Numbered from the stretch's first letter, positions 1 through 8,473 are shown. The stretch: DNA of 29,675 nt from CAZSNT01 sp964607765 (GCA_964607765.1 CAZSNT010000132.1:1-29675); one strand, 5' to 3'. The notes: generated from the sequence alone by a model not told the origin. A program made the numbers and translations.

Positions 1-598
1 TGGTCAGGGCGTCGTAGAACAGCGCCATCCGTTCACGGAACAGCGGCGTGTCGGGCACGAAACTCGGAACGGGCACATCCGCGGGGTCGTGCAGTTCGTC
101 GTCACTCAAGAGCGCCGAGCGTTGTTTGCGGGCGTCCTCCGGCGTCAGCTTGAAGACGCTCGCATGCGAGTCGCCCAGCTTGAAGTAGGCAAAGAACGGC
201 TTGTGGTCGGGGCGTTCCTTCCAGAATGTCCCCGCAGCGCAGTACTGCTCACGCTCCTCCCTGGAGACAAACAGGTTGATGTCGCCGTCCGGCTCCGTGC
301 AGGCGTAGCCCGCGTCCATCAGCATCTTGGGCAGCAGGTCAACAGCTTCCGGCCGGATCACGGCGCTCCGGTGATGGTGCGTACCGAGGGTGGTCGGGTG
401 CATGCCGGTGTAGATACTGGTCCTTGACGGTGAGCAGATCGGCCCGGCGCTGAAGGCGTTTGCGTAGCGCACCCCTTCAGCGGCCAGACGGTCGATGTTG
501 GGTGTATCGGCGTAGGCGTCACCGTAGCAACCGTAGTTCCGGGCACTGGTGTCGTGCGTGCTGATCCAGAGGATATTGGGTCTGTCGTGTGTTGACAT
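1..598 (-). CDS. Sulfatase (S1 type), N-terminal part, 3' end outside window
   Basis: The first 199 codons of a sulfatase that runs off the left edge. The opening NILWISTHD is the first beta-strand with metal ligands; the usual Asp-Asp pair reads His15-Asp16, so one ligand differs. CSPSR at residues 55-59 is the sulfatase signature, and Cys55 should be converted to formylglycine. TPNIDRLAAEG and the TG after the signature are also typical. There is no signal peptide, unlike the other two sulfatases here, so a cytoplasmic enzyme acting on an imported sulfated sugar is inferred. The stretch after GYACTEPDGDINLF lacks the Lys found in many relatives at the GKTDYN-like position. ATG at 598 is 14 bp after the RpiB-like gene, so this is the last visible gene of the 7247-1 operon. 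The substrate cannot be told; C-terminal specificity residues are missing. Confidence 0.9.
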   Translation of the reverse strand, partial: MSTHDRPNILWISTHDTSARNYGCYGDAYADTPNIDRLAAEGVRYANAFSAGPICSPSRTSIYTGMHPTTLGTHHHRSAVIRPEAVDLLPKMLMDAGYACTEPDGDINLFVSREEREQYCAAGTFWKERPDHKPFFAYFKLGDSHASVFKLTPEDARKQRSALLSDDELHDPADVPVPSFVPDTPLFRERMALFYDALT

Positions 599-612
599 GC
601 CTGCCTCGGATG

Positions 613-1095
613 TCAATGACCGGGGCCGCAGAGACTTTCCTCAAGCTCGGCGATCTCTGCCAGCGAACGCTTGAGGAATCCTGTGAGTTCATCGTCCAGG
701 CCTTCGGTGTGTGTTGCTTCCAGCCACGCATCGACAGCCAGCTCAGCTTTGTAGGCCGAAACGAACATGCCGCCCATGGCCAGGACATTGCAGTTGTTGA
801 TCACCTTGCACATTTTCGCTGCGTGTTCCGACTCAATCAGGCCGGCATAGACGCCCTTGAACTTGTTGGCCACGATAGCCACGCCCATCCCAGTCCCGCA
901 GAAGACAATGCCACGCTCCGCCGCCCCGGACTGCACCAGGCGTGCCACGGCCATGGACGCTTTGGTGTAGTCGAGGCACCCTCCCTCTTCCTCCGCGCCT
1001 ACATCTGTCAGCTCGTGTCCTTTCTCGGCAAGGTGTTTGCTGATGGCCTCTTTCAGTTCACAGCCCCACGGGTCGCTTCCGATGGCAATTCTCAT
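613..1095 (-). CDS. RpiB/LacA/LacB-family sugar-phosphate isomerase, divergent active site
   Basis: A 160-residue protein, normal length for RpiB-type aldose-ketose phosphate isomerases. The fold-defining FCGTGMG (residues 65-71), VANKFKGV and NVLAMGG are present, with the catalytic-base Cys66 at the same number as in E. coli RpiB. Two histidines that open the sugar ring or bind phosphate in classical RpiB are absent: the usual DH near residue 9 reads DP (SDPWG), and the HND before NVL reads INN (residues 99-101). It is therefore probably not a housekeeping ribose-5-phosphate isomerase. Isomerisation of a tetrulose or other sugar phosphate is possible; this is inference. ATG at 1095 has AGGA 6 bp upstream and lies 18 bp after the glycyl radical enzyme gene, so the two are co-transcribed and may act in sequence. 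Confidence 0.85.
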   Translation of the reverse strand: MRIAIGSDPWGCELKEAISKHLAEKGHELTDVGAEEEGGCLDYTKASMAVARLVQSGAAERGIVFCGTGMGVAIVANKFKGVYAGLIESEHAAKMCKVINNCNVLAMGGMFVSAYKAELAVDAWLEATHTEGLDDELTGFLKRSLAEIAELEESLCGPGH

Positions 1096-1113
1096 TTGTC
1101 GTCCTTTCAGCAG

Positions 1114-3309
1114 TCAATACTCTGTTCGCGCGATGATCTCGTCCTGCAGTTCTCGCCCAAGTGTCGTGAATCGTGCGGCATACCCCGCAACGCGTACCAT
1201 CAAGTCGGCGTGCCCCTCGGGCTCTTCCTTCGCTTTGAGCAACGTTTTCCGATCGACGAGATTGAACTGGAACTGCCGTCCGCCACTTCTGAAATGCCCC
1301 TCAATCAAGGACACGATCGTCTCAACTCCTTCCGGCGTGCCGAGGCGGTCGCCGCCGATCTTGACATTGAGAATGGTCGACGTGGGCAGCAACCGGCAAG
1401 GCAGAGCCGCCACCGAATTGAGCATGCTCGTAACGCCGCTGCGATCACAGCCCTGCATCGGGCCCAGGCTGTTGCTGAGCGTCTCGCCCCGCTTGCGTCC
1501 GTCCGGGCTCGCGCCCGTGTGACGCCCGAAATACAGATGGGCGTTCTCATACCCACCCAGCGTGCCGAGAGTGTACGTGCCACCTCGAAACGGTGTGTGC
1601 CGGCTGAAGGCTTTGTGAAAACAGCCGGTCAGCAGGGAGCCGAACCGGTCGACCGCCGGATCGCCGTTGCCGTAGTGCGGCATCTGGTTCCGGATGTGAC
1701 TGCGCAGCGCCTCTTCGCCCGCCCAGTCATTGCGCAAAGCATCGACCAACGAGCTCAGACTCAGATCGCCGCGTTCGAACACCAGTTCCTTGATCACGTA
1801 GAGCGAATCGATGACGTTGGCGATCCCGATCAGGTCGAAGTTGCAGTGGTTGTAGCGCGCGCCGCCGCGGGCGTAGCTGCGGCGGTTCTGAATGCAGTCA
1901 TCCACGAGAAGAGAGCTCAAGAGCGCCGGATCGGCCGCCGCCCGGGCATCCCGCTGGTAGGCGTACCGGCAAAGCTGTTCCACGTAGTAGGCGACGACAT
2001 CCTCGAACGTCTGCGTGAACTGGTCGAACGTCGTGATGCTGTCGGGCTCGACCGCGTAGACGTCGGGGGTGAGTCCCAGAGCAGTGAGCAGGATCTCCAC
2101 GACGTTGACGTGTCCTTCCACGGACCCCATGTTCGACATGCCGGTGATGATGACTTCGCTGCATCCGGACAGCGAGTAGTTCCGGGCGTCTGACCGTTCC
2201 GTGCCGATCTCTTCCAGGGCAGGGATGACCGTCTCGTCGTTGATGAAGGACGGTTGCCCCATGTTGTTGCGGAGCACCTGTACGGCTCTGCGCACGACTG
2301 CGCGGTCCATTCCACTGTGCCAACGCAGGCTTACCTGAGGGCGAGGTAAGCCGAGCGTTTCCGTGACGTCCAGACAGAGGCGGGTCAGATCGCTGCTGGC
2401 ATCCTCGCCCTGGCTCGTCTGTCCCCCCAGGACCAAGTGGTTGGCGCCCGACCTCGAATCCTGGCTCCCGATCACATCGAAGATCTTGATCCAGAGGCAA
2501 CTCAGCAGCTCCCTGGCTCCATCCTCATCAAGTCGGCCGACATCGCGGTCCCGGCGGAAGAAGGGGTAGAGCGCGTGGTCCGGCCGGCCCGGCGAATCGG
2601 GCAACACGAGGAAGATGAAGAACAGGCTCTGGCAGGCCGCCCAGAACGTGTCGGGTTTGCCGAGGGGCACGCGATCGCAGTTATCGGCGATGGCAATCAG
2701 CTCATGGGCGCGTTGTGGATCGGGGCAGTTCCGGGAAAGGGCCAGCGCCTCGTCTCGATGGCGATGGGCATACTCCACGATCGCATCCGCAGTGATGCGG
2801 AGCGCTTCCAGGAACTGGTGGTCCGGACTCTCCGGGGGAAGGCCCTGCCTGACCGTCTCGATCTCTGCCACAATGCCGGCGATGCCTACCGAGAGGACCT
2901 TGCGGAAGTTGGCGGTTTGGTGGTTGCCTGCCGGATGAAGTACGTTCTTCGCGAGCAACGCGAAGACCTCCGGTGGGAAGAAAGTCCTCATCGGAGCCCA
3001 CGCGGGGACGCGGGACGCGAAAGACACGCTGTCAGTCTGCAATCTCCGCAACTCTGCCGGCGTCGGCATTCTGGATGGAATGTGACCGACAATCAGCTCC
3101 CCGTCGCCGATCTTCACCGGCAGATGCCGGAGCATGTAACGGAGCTGTCTGGCGGCGAAGACGGCGGTCCGCTCGACGTCGAAGTGCTCCTGGGCGTACG
3201 CATGCAGCAGCCGGCTCTTTTCCTGATTCAGAAGAGACCAGTGCTTCAGAGAAGTATTGCGCAGGGCTTCGACTCGGGTTGTTCCCGTATGTCCGGGTTT
3301 TGCGGTCAT
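1114..3309 (-). CDS. Glycyl radical enzyme (pyruvate formate-lyase superfamily), substrate unknown
   Basis: A 731-residue member of the oxygen-sensitive superfamily that holds pyruvate formate-lyase, diol dehydratases and C-N or C-S lyases. The radical site is near the C-terminus in RVAGYAARF, with Gly709 expected to carry the radical, 22 residues from the end as usual. The thiyl-radical Cys is Cys383 in LSGCSEVIITG; Glu385 follows at the +2 position, as in dehydratase and lyase types (GCxE) rather than the Cys-Cys pair of true pyruvate formate-lyase. The third motif position is Ser where GCVE is more common, so no known substrate class is assigned. The start at 3309 was chosen because its ATG overlaps the TGA of the upstream gene (ATGA), indicating translational coupling; a longer frame exists but would overlap 93 bp further. 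No radical-SAM activating enzyme is in the window; it must lie elsewhere. Confidence 0.9.
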   Translation of the reverse strand: MTAKPGHTGTTRVEALRNTSLKHWSLLNQEKSRLLHAYAQEHFDVERTAVFAARQLRYMLRHLPVKIGDGELIVGHIPSRMPTPAELRRLQTDSVSFASRVPAWAPMRTFFPPEVFALLAKNVLHPAGNHQTANFRKVLSVGIAGIVAEIETVRQGLPPESPDHQFLEALRITADAIVEYAHRHRDEALALSRNCPDPQRAHELIAIADNCDRVPLGKPDTFWAACQSLFFIFLVLPDSPGRPDHALYPFFRRDRDVGRLDEDGARELLSCLWIKIFDVIGSQDSRSGANHLVLGGQTSQGEDASSDLTRLCLDVTETLGLPRPQVSLRWHSGMDRAVVRRAVQVLRNNMGQPSFINDETVIPALEEIGTERSDARNYSLSGCSEVIITGMSNMGSVEGHVNVVEILLTALGLTPDVYAVEPDSITTFDQFTQTFEDVVAYYVEQLCRYAYQRDARAAADPALLSSLLVDDCIQNRRSYARGGARYNHCNFDLIGIANVIDSLYVIKELVFERGDLSLSSLVDALRNDWAGEEALRSHIRNQMPHYGNGDPAVDRFGSLLTGCFHKAFSRHTPFRGGTYTLGTLGGYENAHLYFGRHTGASPDGRKRGETLSNSLGPMQGCDRSGVTSMLNSVAALPCRLLPTSTILNVKIGGDRLGTPEGVETIVSLIEGHFRSGGRQFQFNLVDRKTLLKAKEEPEGHADLMVRVAGYAARFTTLGRELQDEIIARTEY

Positions 3310-6300
3310 CGCACCAGTTCCCCTTTGGCGGGATTGCCTGGAACATCCAACAGCTGGATATGCAACGGGGTGGAGAACTTCTCGTTGTCGAACACCTGCC
3401 AAACGACCTTCTTGTCCGGGGTGATCTCGACGATCTGGGCTTGTTTACCCAAGTGCCCATGGCCGCCCCAGTTGCAGAGAACGGTGTTGCCGTTGGGCAG
3501 GCGTTGGAAGCCGGCTGCATCGCGGATGGGGATGCCGGGCAGGTCGTTCTCACCGACCCGCCAGACCACCTTGTCGTTGACATCGACCTCCACCAGTTCA
3601 TGACCGGTTCCCGTGCCGATCAGCGTGTTGCCGTTCTTCAGTCGGGCTGCCATGAAGACGGCGCCCTTGGACAGGATTCGGCGGATCAGTTTGCTTTCGG
3701 CGTCATACTCGTGAACCGAAGAGCCTTTCCGCTCAGCGACGATGTAGGTGCCGGTGTGGGTCTTGCGGGCCAGGCGTATTGGGCCTTCGGTCCGGAGCGT
3801 TACAGTTCTCTCAATCGTCCCGTCGCGTCCGAGCTCAATGATCTTTGAAGGCTTTGCTTGAATCCCCACCATCACGGTCCCGCTCGGCAGCGGTTGACAG
3901 GACAAGATGGCCTCGCCTTTCCCGGCCTTGTACGTCCAGACCTCCTTCTTGTCGGGCGTCACCTCGACCACACCGGTTGCCGGCCCGGAGAAGAGGATGT
4001 TGCCATTCTCGAGGACCCAGAAGTCATGGACCCGCGGCCCGGGATAGCTCCACACGACGTCACCGTCGGCATTGACCTTCATGATCTGCTTCTTGTGGAT
4101 GTCGCAGATGACGAACGGGTGGCTCCGGGGGGTCGTGGGCATGGGGGCCGGCTCGGCTGCAGCGGCGGATGCTGAGGCCAGGTGTATTTTGCTGGAGTCA
4201 CCGTCCTGGCGGATGTTAAAGCGGTTGATACGTGGAGCAGTCCTCATTCGCGGCTTCACCGGTACATCAACGCCCTGGGGGTCAGGCATCTGACGTACCT
4301 CATCCTCGCCCAGGTACGGACCGTTGGCGTCCACCCAGCCGATGAGGCGGCGCAAGCTGTCTGCGTCCATCTTCCTGCCGATGTGTCTCTCGTCCATGGC
4401 CCTGTCGATCAGCAGGCTGGCCGACGACATGTGCGTCATCGGTTTGAGCGTGGCCAACGCTTTGGGGCTTCGTTCCGAGTACCCCTCAACAATCAACACA
4501 CCGGAGATGGAAGCGGGAAGACCATGCTTGTTGAGTAATTGCTCGTCAACGGGCCTGTACCAGTTGTTGCCTCCTCCCACGAGGGTGACATAGGGTTCGG
4601 TAAACTGCGGAGGATGTGCTGCTCTCTTGGCCACAGGGTCTTTATGCGTGGAGGGGCGAGACGTGAGATCCAGCTTCTTGCGGGCCTTGCCGTCGCCCTG
4701 GTGGCACTTGCCGCAGTATTGGTCGAGTACCGGCTGGACAAAACGTCCGTAGCTGATGCTGACACCGCCCCCCCAAGGCGGGGGGACCAGATCGAGGGCC
4801 CCGCGGCGCATGGCCATACCCCCGTCAGTATTCACAGGGGTAGCGCCGCGGCCTTCGTGGCACCCGACGCACCCTCGGGACTCACCCGGCATCACGCCGG
4901 TGAACGTGCGCATGGTCTGGATGCAGCGGTAGTTCTCGTCCAGGAGCTGGAAATGCAGTGCCTTGCCCGGCGGCGCCTTGAAGCAGACAGAGCCGTCCGA
5001 CTCGACCGGGGTCGTCCCCAGGATCCGCTTCACACCATCGGCCTGGATGATGGAGATGGAAGGCCCGGAATGCTGGTAGGTCTTCCGCCAGGGAGTGTAC
5101 GTCTTGGCATCGATCTGCAGGACGCGCAGATACTTGACCTTGTTCCGAGGCAGCAGCAGCGCACCCTCGAACACGTCTGCGCTGTACATCACGCCGTGTT
5201 TCAGTGGCGGCTGATTCGGGCCGATGGGGGGCCACGCCACCTGCTCGGGGATGGCCGGGGGACGAGGACGTGGTCTCAGCGGCAGGGCGTGCCAAACATT
5301 GTGCTGCCCGGTGTAGATCAGTTCGCGGTTGCCGGACAGGTCCATCAGGTACAGGCTGAACAGCTTGGTTTTCGGGTGCCGGATCGAGGCGAGGAAATCC
5401 TCCCGGCCGAGGGCGTACGGTGTTTTGTAGGCCGGATACGGGCCGGGACGGTAGGCGTCCGTGTGCGCCTTTTCCTGCGGACCGTTGCCCACCTCCGGCC
5501 ACGGGACCTCCGTAGTCACCTTGCTGATGCCGTGTGGGTAATTCATGCCCTTGGCGGGGTCGATGATACCGATCGAGCCGTCGAACCACCTGTGGTGCCC
5601 CACCCCGGTGAACATGATGCGACTGCTGCCTGGAATGGGGCGCGGCTCGACCAGCATGTCGGGCCAGACGCTCTGGTTGCCCCAGAATGCCCGGACACCG
5701 GTGCCGTCCGGGTTCATGGTCCATAGGGCCTGCACGCGTTTCTGTTCCTTGTCGGTGTATTCCCAACGGGTGTAGATGATCCGGCCGTCCGGGAGCAACG
5801 TGGGCAGGAAATCCGGTTCGTTGTTGCGTGAGATCACATAGATGTTGCTGCCGTCGGCATCGCACCGGGCCAGGACAGGGGAGGGATGACTCGGCCCGCA
5901 GCGGACAAAGGAATTCGCGCGGGTCGTCACAAACATCAGCTTGCCGTTGGGGAGGAAGATGGGGTCCAGGTCGTCGTAGTCGCCGAAGGTCAGCTGCTTG
6001 AAGCCTGTGCCGTCAGTGTTTACCTGATAGAGATGAAATGAACGCTCACCCTCGGGCATCATACAGAACACGACCTTCTTGCCATCGAATGAAAGGTCGG
6101 GCCGCCAGAAGTTGCCGCTCACCTTTGCCGGGACCAGCGACCGCACGGGACTGTCAGGGCTCAGCCCCCCCAACACCAGCAACCGGCCTGTCTCGTTACC
6201 GCGGAATCCACGATATCCATGGCGGTGACCCGACTCGTGGTTGTGATTCGGATACGGGTTGTCGACGAAGAGTACTTGAGAGAAATCAACGACCGGATTC

Positions 6301-7247
6301 CTGAAAGCGATGGTTCGCTTGACGCGTCGGACCGCAAGATAGAGCGCCAACACATCCGCCCCGGCCGCCTTGCTATCGGTTTCCAGTTCCGTCAGTTGCT
6401 TCAACTCGGTGTTCAGGGCCGGCTTGTCCGGTCCCTTCGACAGCCTGTGCGCCAACTCGCGCGCCCAGCCGATCTCCTGCCGGGTCCGCTGCAGCGTCGG
6501 CCTGCCTTCCGCCTGCAGCAGCCAGTCTCTTTCCACCGGTGTGAGGCGAGCAAGAAACTCCGCCCGTTCCCGTTCGGCTCTGAGAAATGCCTCCCGGACC
6601 CGTCGCGCAGCCGACACACGCAGCCGAATGGCAGCTTCCGCTTCCGCGGCCGACGGGAATACCTGCAGATTGTCGATCGCGCCGTAGAAACGGGTCCCCG
6701 ACGTGAAGACCGGCGCGATGCGCAGTGTGAGCGGCCCGGAGCCATCGCCGGTGTAGGAGAAGGAGTGGCTGGTGAATACAGTCTTCCCTTCCCACTTGCC
6801 CGGCTTGACCGCGTGGCTCGCCAGCACGGTCCCGTCGCTACGCAGAAGCTCCACGGCGAGTTGGTCGTCCGCAGCGGTCGTCTGCCCGAGGGCCTCGTAA
6901 ACCGCCGGACTCGTGTCGAAGGTCACGCAGTAGACGTGATCTCGGTCGTTGGCCCGGAACGCCTTGTTCAGAGCGAAGACGTTCTGCCCGGCAGTCTTGG
7001 CCACCACCATCAGCGCCCAATCCCCCGGAGCGTGTTCCACGAAATGCGACGGCATCCCGTCGCCGTGCCGGGCCCAGCCGGGCATCACCCCGCTGCCGAC
7101 CTTGATCGGCAAACCGCTCTGCGCCTGCCGGTGACGGGCCCTGATCGTGACCTCGGCGTTGAAGTCCTCCGTGAACAACGGCGCGCCACACGCGGCCGCT
7201 GCAAACAGCCCCACACCAAATGTCCAGGCTGTCAAGCCATGTCTCAT
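3306..7247 (-). CDS. Exported HZS-alpha-like dihaem protein with C-terminal beta-propeller
   Basis: A 1313-residue protein. Residues 1-22 form a signal peptide ending AAACGA. An N-terminal domain of about 250 residues resembles a carbohydrate-binding jelly roll. Residues ~310-565 are a TolB/PD40-type propeller with repeats such as LSFDGKKVVF and LLPDGRIIYTRW. Residues ~650-800 match the middle domain of the hydrazine synthase alpha subunit (PVESDGSVCFKAPPG, MPGESRGCVGCHE). Haem c motifs are CVGCH at 793-797 and CGKCH at 845-849. After an Ala/Pro linker, residues ~1040-1313 form a second propeller (repeats like VLENGNILFSG and RLPNGNTVLCNW). Such proteins are common in PVC bacteria without anammox, so hydrazine synthesis is not implied; periplasmic redox chemistry is likely. 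ATG at 7247 has GGAG 8 bp upstream. An in-frame extension to 8075 is rejected: it has no signal sequence and runs antisense-like through the regulator gene. First gene of the operon. Confidence 0.85.
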   Translation of the reverse strand: MRHGLTAWTFGVGLFAAAACGAPLFTEDFNAEVTIRARHRQAQSGLPIKVGSGVMPGWARHGDGMPSHFVEHAPGDWALMVVAKTAGQNVFALNKAFRANDRDHVYCVTFDTSPAVYEALGQTTAADDQLAVELLRSDGTVLASHAVKPGKWEGKTVFTSHSFSYTGDGSGPLTLRIAPVFTSGTRFYGAIDNLQVFPSAAEAEAAIRLRVSAARRVREAFLRAERERAEFLARLTPVERDWLLQAEGRPTLQRTRQEIGWARELAHRLSKGPDKPALNTELKQLTELETDSKAAGADVLALYLAVRRVKRTIAFRNPVVDFSQVLFVDNPYPNHNHESGHRHGYRGFRGNETGRLLVLGGLSPDSPVRSLVPAKVSGNFWRPDLSFDGKKVVFCMMPEGERSFHLYQVNTDGTGFKQLTFGDYDDLDPIFLPNGKLMFVTTRANSFVRCGPSHPSPVLARCDADGSNIYVISRNNEPDFLPTLLPDGRIIYTRWEYTDKEQKRVQALWTMNPDGTGVRAFWGNQSVWPDMLVEPRPIPGSSRIMFTGVGHHRWFDGSIGIIDPAKGMNYPHGISKVTTEVPWPEVGNGPQEKAHTDAYRPGPYPAYKTPYALGREDFLASIRHPKTKLFSLYLMDLSGNRELIYTGQHNVWHALPLRPRPRPPAIPEQVAWPPIGPNQPPLKHGVMYSADVFEGALLLPRNKVKYLRVLQIDAKTYTPWRKTYQHSGPSISIIQADGVKRILGTTPVESDGSVCFKAPPGKALHFQLLDENYRCIQTMRTFTGVMPGESRGCVGCHEGRGATPVNTDGGMAMRRGALDLVPPPWGGGVSISYGRFVQPVLDQYCGKCHQGDGKARKKLDLTSRPSTHKDPVAKRAAHPPQFTEPYVTLVGGGNNWYRPVDEQLLNKHGLPASISGVLIVEGYSERSPKALATLKPMTHMSSASLLIDRAMDERHIGRKMDADSLRRLIGWVDANGPYLGEDEVRQMPDPQGVDVPVKPRMRTAPRINRFNIRQDGDSSKIHLASASAAAAEPAPMPTTPRSHPFVICDIHKKQIMKVNADGDVVWSYPGPRVHDFWVLENGNILFSGPATGVVEVTPDKKEVWTYKAGKGEAILSCQPLPSGTVMVGIQAKPSKIIELGRDGTIERTVTLRTEGPIRLARKTHTGTYIVAERKGSSVHEYDAESKLIRRILSKGAVFMAARLKNGNTLIGTGTGHELVEVDVNDKVVWRVGENDLPGIPIRDAAGFQRLPNGNTVLCNWGGHGHLGKQAQIVEITPDKKVVWQVFDNEKFSTPLHIQLLDVPGNPAKGELVR

Positions 7248-7308
7248 ACCAGTGTCTCCGCCCACGCGGGGCTGCTGGTGGTGAATGCCACTAAGATAGA
7301 GCTTGAAA

Positions 7309-7336
7309 CGACCCCCACGCCAGGTGGGTGGGGTCG
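7309..7336. other. Inverted repeat between regulator and HZS-like operon
   Basis: Arms CGACCCC (7309-7315) and GGGGTCG (7330-7336) with a further CCCAC/GTGGG pairing inside. It lies in the 247-bp gap upstream of the 7247 start. In the minus direction it is followed by TTTC only, so it is at best a weak terminator of the regulator gene; it could equally be an operator or leader hairpin of the operon. Confidence 0.35.
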
Positions 7337-7408
7337 CAGGATCACACGCAACGGCTTTTCCGCCCGGCACCACTCGTGTTCTTAGCTCAACATATCGCGA
7401 CAGACAAC

Positions 7409-7430
7409 GCCGGACACTGGTCCGTCCGGC
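7409..7430. promoter_or_regulatory. Inverted repeat, candidate operator
   Basis: Perfect 7-bp arms GCCGGAC (7409-7415) and GTCCGGC (7424-7430) around an 8-bp centre, in the gap between the IclR/AraC chimera gene and the operon it may control. Spacing of about 15 bp between arm centres fits a dimeric regulator site. No T-run adjoins it in the minus direction, so it is not a convincing terminator. Its regulatory role is inference. Confidence 0.35.
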
Positions 7431-7494
7431 AGGACTTGCTGTGTTTTTTTGCAGAAGTTCGCAGTCGCCCGGGATCGAGCGGCGCAGACACACC

Positions 7495-8406
7495 CTATCC
7501 GGTGCGGAAGTGCAGAGGAGAGTGACCAAAGCGTTTCTTGAACATCTTGAAGAACTGCGCGTGGTCGTCAAAGCCGACTTCTTCCGCAATGTCTTTGACC
7601 GCCTGCTGCGTTTCCCGGATCGTGCGCATCGCCGATTCCAGGCGCAGCTGTAGGTGGTATCGGCTGGGCCCGCATCCGACTCGTTCTTTGAACCAGTGCC
7701 CGAGGGTCGAGTAGCTGACGTGGTATCGCGCCGCCAAAGCCCTGATGTCCACCCGGGAGGAAGACAACTCAGCCGCCAGTTGCCGGCGCACGCAATCGAT
7801 GACGAAATCGGCATACTCTTTCTGGTTCTGGTACTGGTTCCTCTGCATGTTAGCCGAGATCTGCTCGGCCGCCCGGACGACTTGCCTGCCCAAGTTGTCA
7901 AAGCCCTTGTCCCGCAGGTGCGGGAGCAAGCCGTGTACCCAGATGGCGCCAACCGGATACCCGCGACCGTCCGGGATGGCTGCTCCGGCGCAGCCCGTGT
8001 AGGCCACGTACTCGGAGTTGTCGACAGCGTAGCCCTGTCGCCGAATCCGGCCCAACTCCCGCAACAGTCCGTCACGGGTGGTGATGGTGTTGTCCGTGAA
8101 GCGGGTCAGTTCCATCCGGTCCAGGACATCCTCGAGCTCGTCTGCGGGAAGATTGGCAAGGTACGCTTTGCCGGGCGCACCGGCATGCAGGATGAGCCTG
8201 AGCCCGATCTTGAGCACCATGGCGTGCGTGCGGTCAGCCGTAACGTGCTCGACCACGACACCGTCGGGGACACGGCTGTCAAACGTGCCCAGGGAGACCG
8301 ACAGAGAGTTCCTGTCCTTCAGCGCCACCATCGTCTTCAGCGAGGACCTGATGAGTCGCTGCTGCAAACTGGCGTAGTGTTTGTCGATCCGAGGTTCGTT
8401 TCCCAT
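7495..8406 (-). CDS. Transcriptional regulator: IclR-type effector domain fused to AraC-type DNA-binding domain
   Basis: A 303-residue protein (from ATG 8406; a GTG at 8457, 16 bp after the upstream stop, would add 17 residues and cannot be excluded). The N-terminal two-thirds reads as an IclR ligand-binding domain, with LHAGAPGKAYLANLP matching the family's conserved aaGKalLAflp and RIRRQGYAVDNSEY matching irrrGya.d.gE. The IclR winged helix normally in front is missing. The last ~100 residues instead form an AraC/XylS double helix-turn-helix: IRALAARYHVSYSTLGHWFKE, then VKDIAEEVGFDDHAQFFKMF ending KRFGHSPLHFR. The ligand pocket of one family thus drives the DNA-binding unit of another. It sits directly upstream of the HZS-like/glycyl-radical operon on the same strand, so that operon is the likely target and a sugar acid or similar metabolite the likely ligand (inference). 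Confidence 0.85.
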   Translation of the reverse strand: MGNEPRIDKHYASLQQRLIRSSLKTMVALKDRNSLSVSLGTFDSRVPDGVVVEHVTADRTHAMVLKIGLRLILHAGAPGKAYLANLPADELEDVLDRMELTRFTDNTITTRDGLLRELGRIRRQGYAVDNSEYVAYTGCAGAAIPDGRGYPVGAIWVHGLLPHLRDKGFDNLGRQVVRAAEQISANMQRNQYQNQKEYADFVIDCVRRQLAAELSSSRVDIRALAARYHVSYSTLGHWFKERVGCGPSRYHLQLRLESAMRTIRETQQAVKDIAEEVGFDDHAQFFKMFKKRFGHSPLHFRTG

Positions 8407-8473
8407 GCTCTGACTACTCGTGTCCAGAGCCAGTCCGGCTCTTCCGTTGGCGAGCACAGTACCCTACACCCAG

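Noticed and set aside
589..2193. Long plus-strand open frame of 534 codons opposite the RpiB-like and glycyl radical genes
   Set aside because: It is antisense to genes with clear family motifs, and its protein has no recognisable motif; a GC-rich shadow frame. Other long plus-strand frames (for example 2437-3603, 11448-12935, 13158-14456, 23305-24696, 28038-29387) were dropped for the same reason.
3306..7247. Evidence for anammox metabolism
   Set aside because: Only an alpha-subunit-like protein is present, with no beta or gamma subunits or hydrazine dehydrogenase; such proteins occur widely in non-anammox PVC bacteria.
7409..7450. Terminator formed by the 7409-7430 hairpin and the T-run at 7444-7450
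   Set aside because: The T-run is on the plus-strand side and 13 bp away, and no plus-strand gene ends there.
3306..8075. A 1589-codon reading of the HZS-like gene
   Set aside because: The extra N-terminal part overlaps the IclR/AraC gene in another frame, is low-complexity shadow sequence, and precedes a proper signal peptide with its own ribosome site at 7247.
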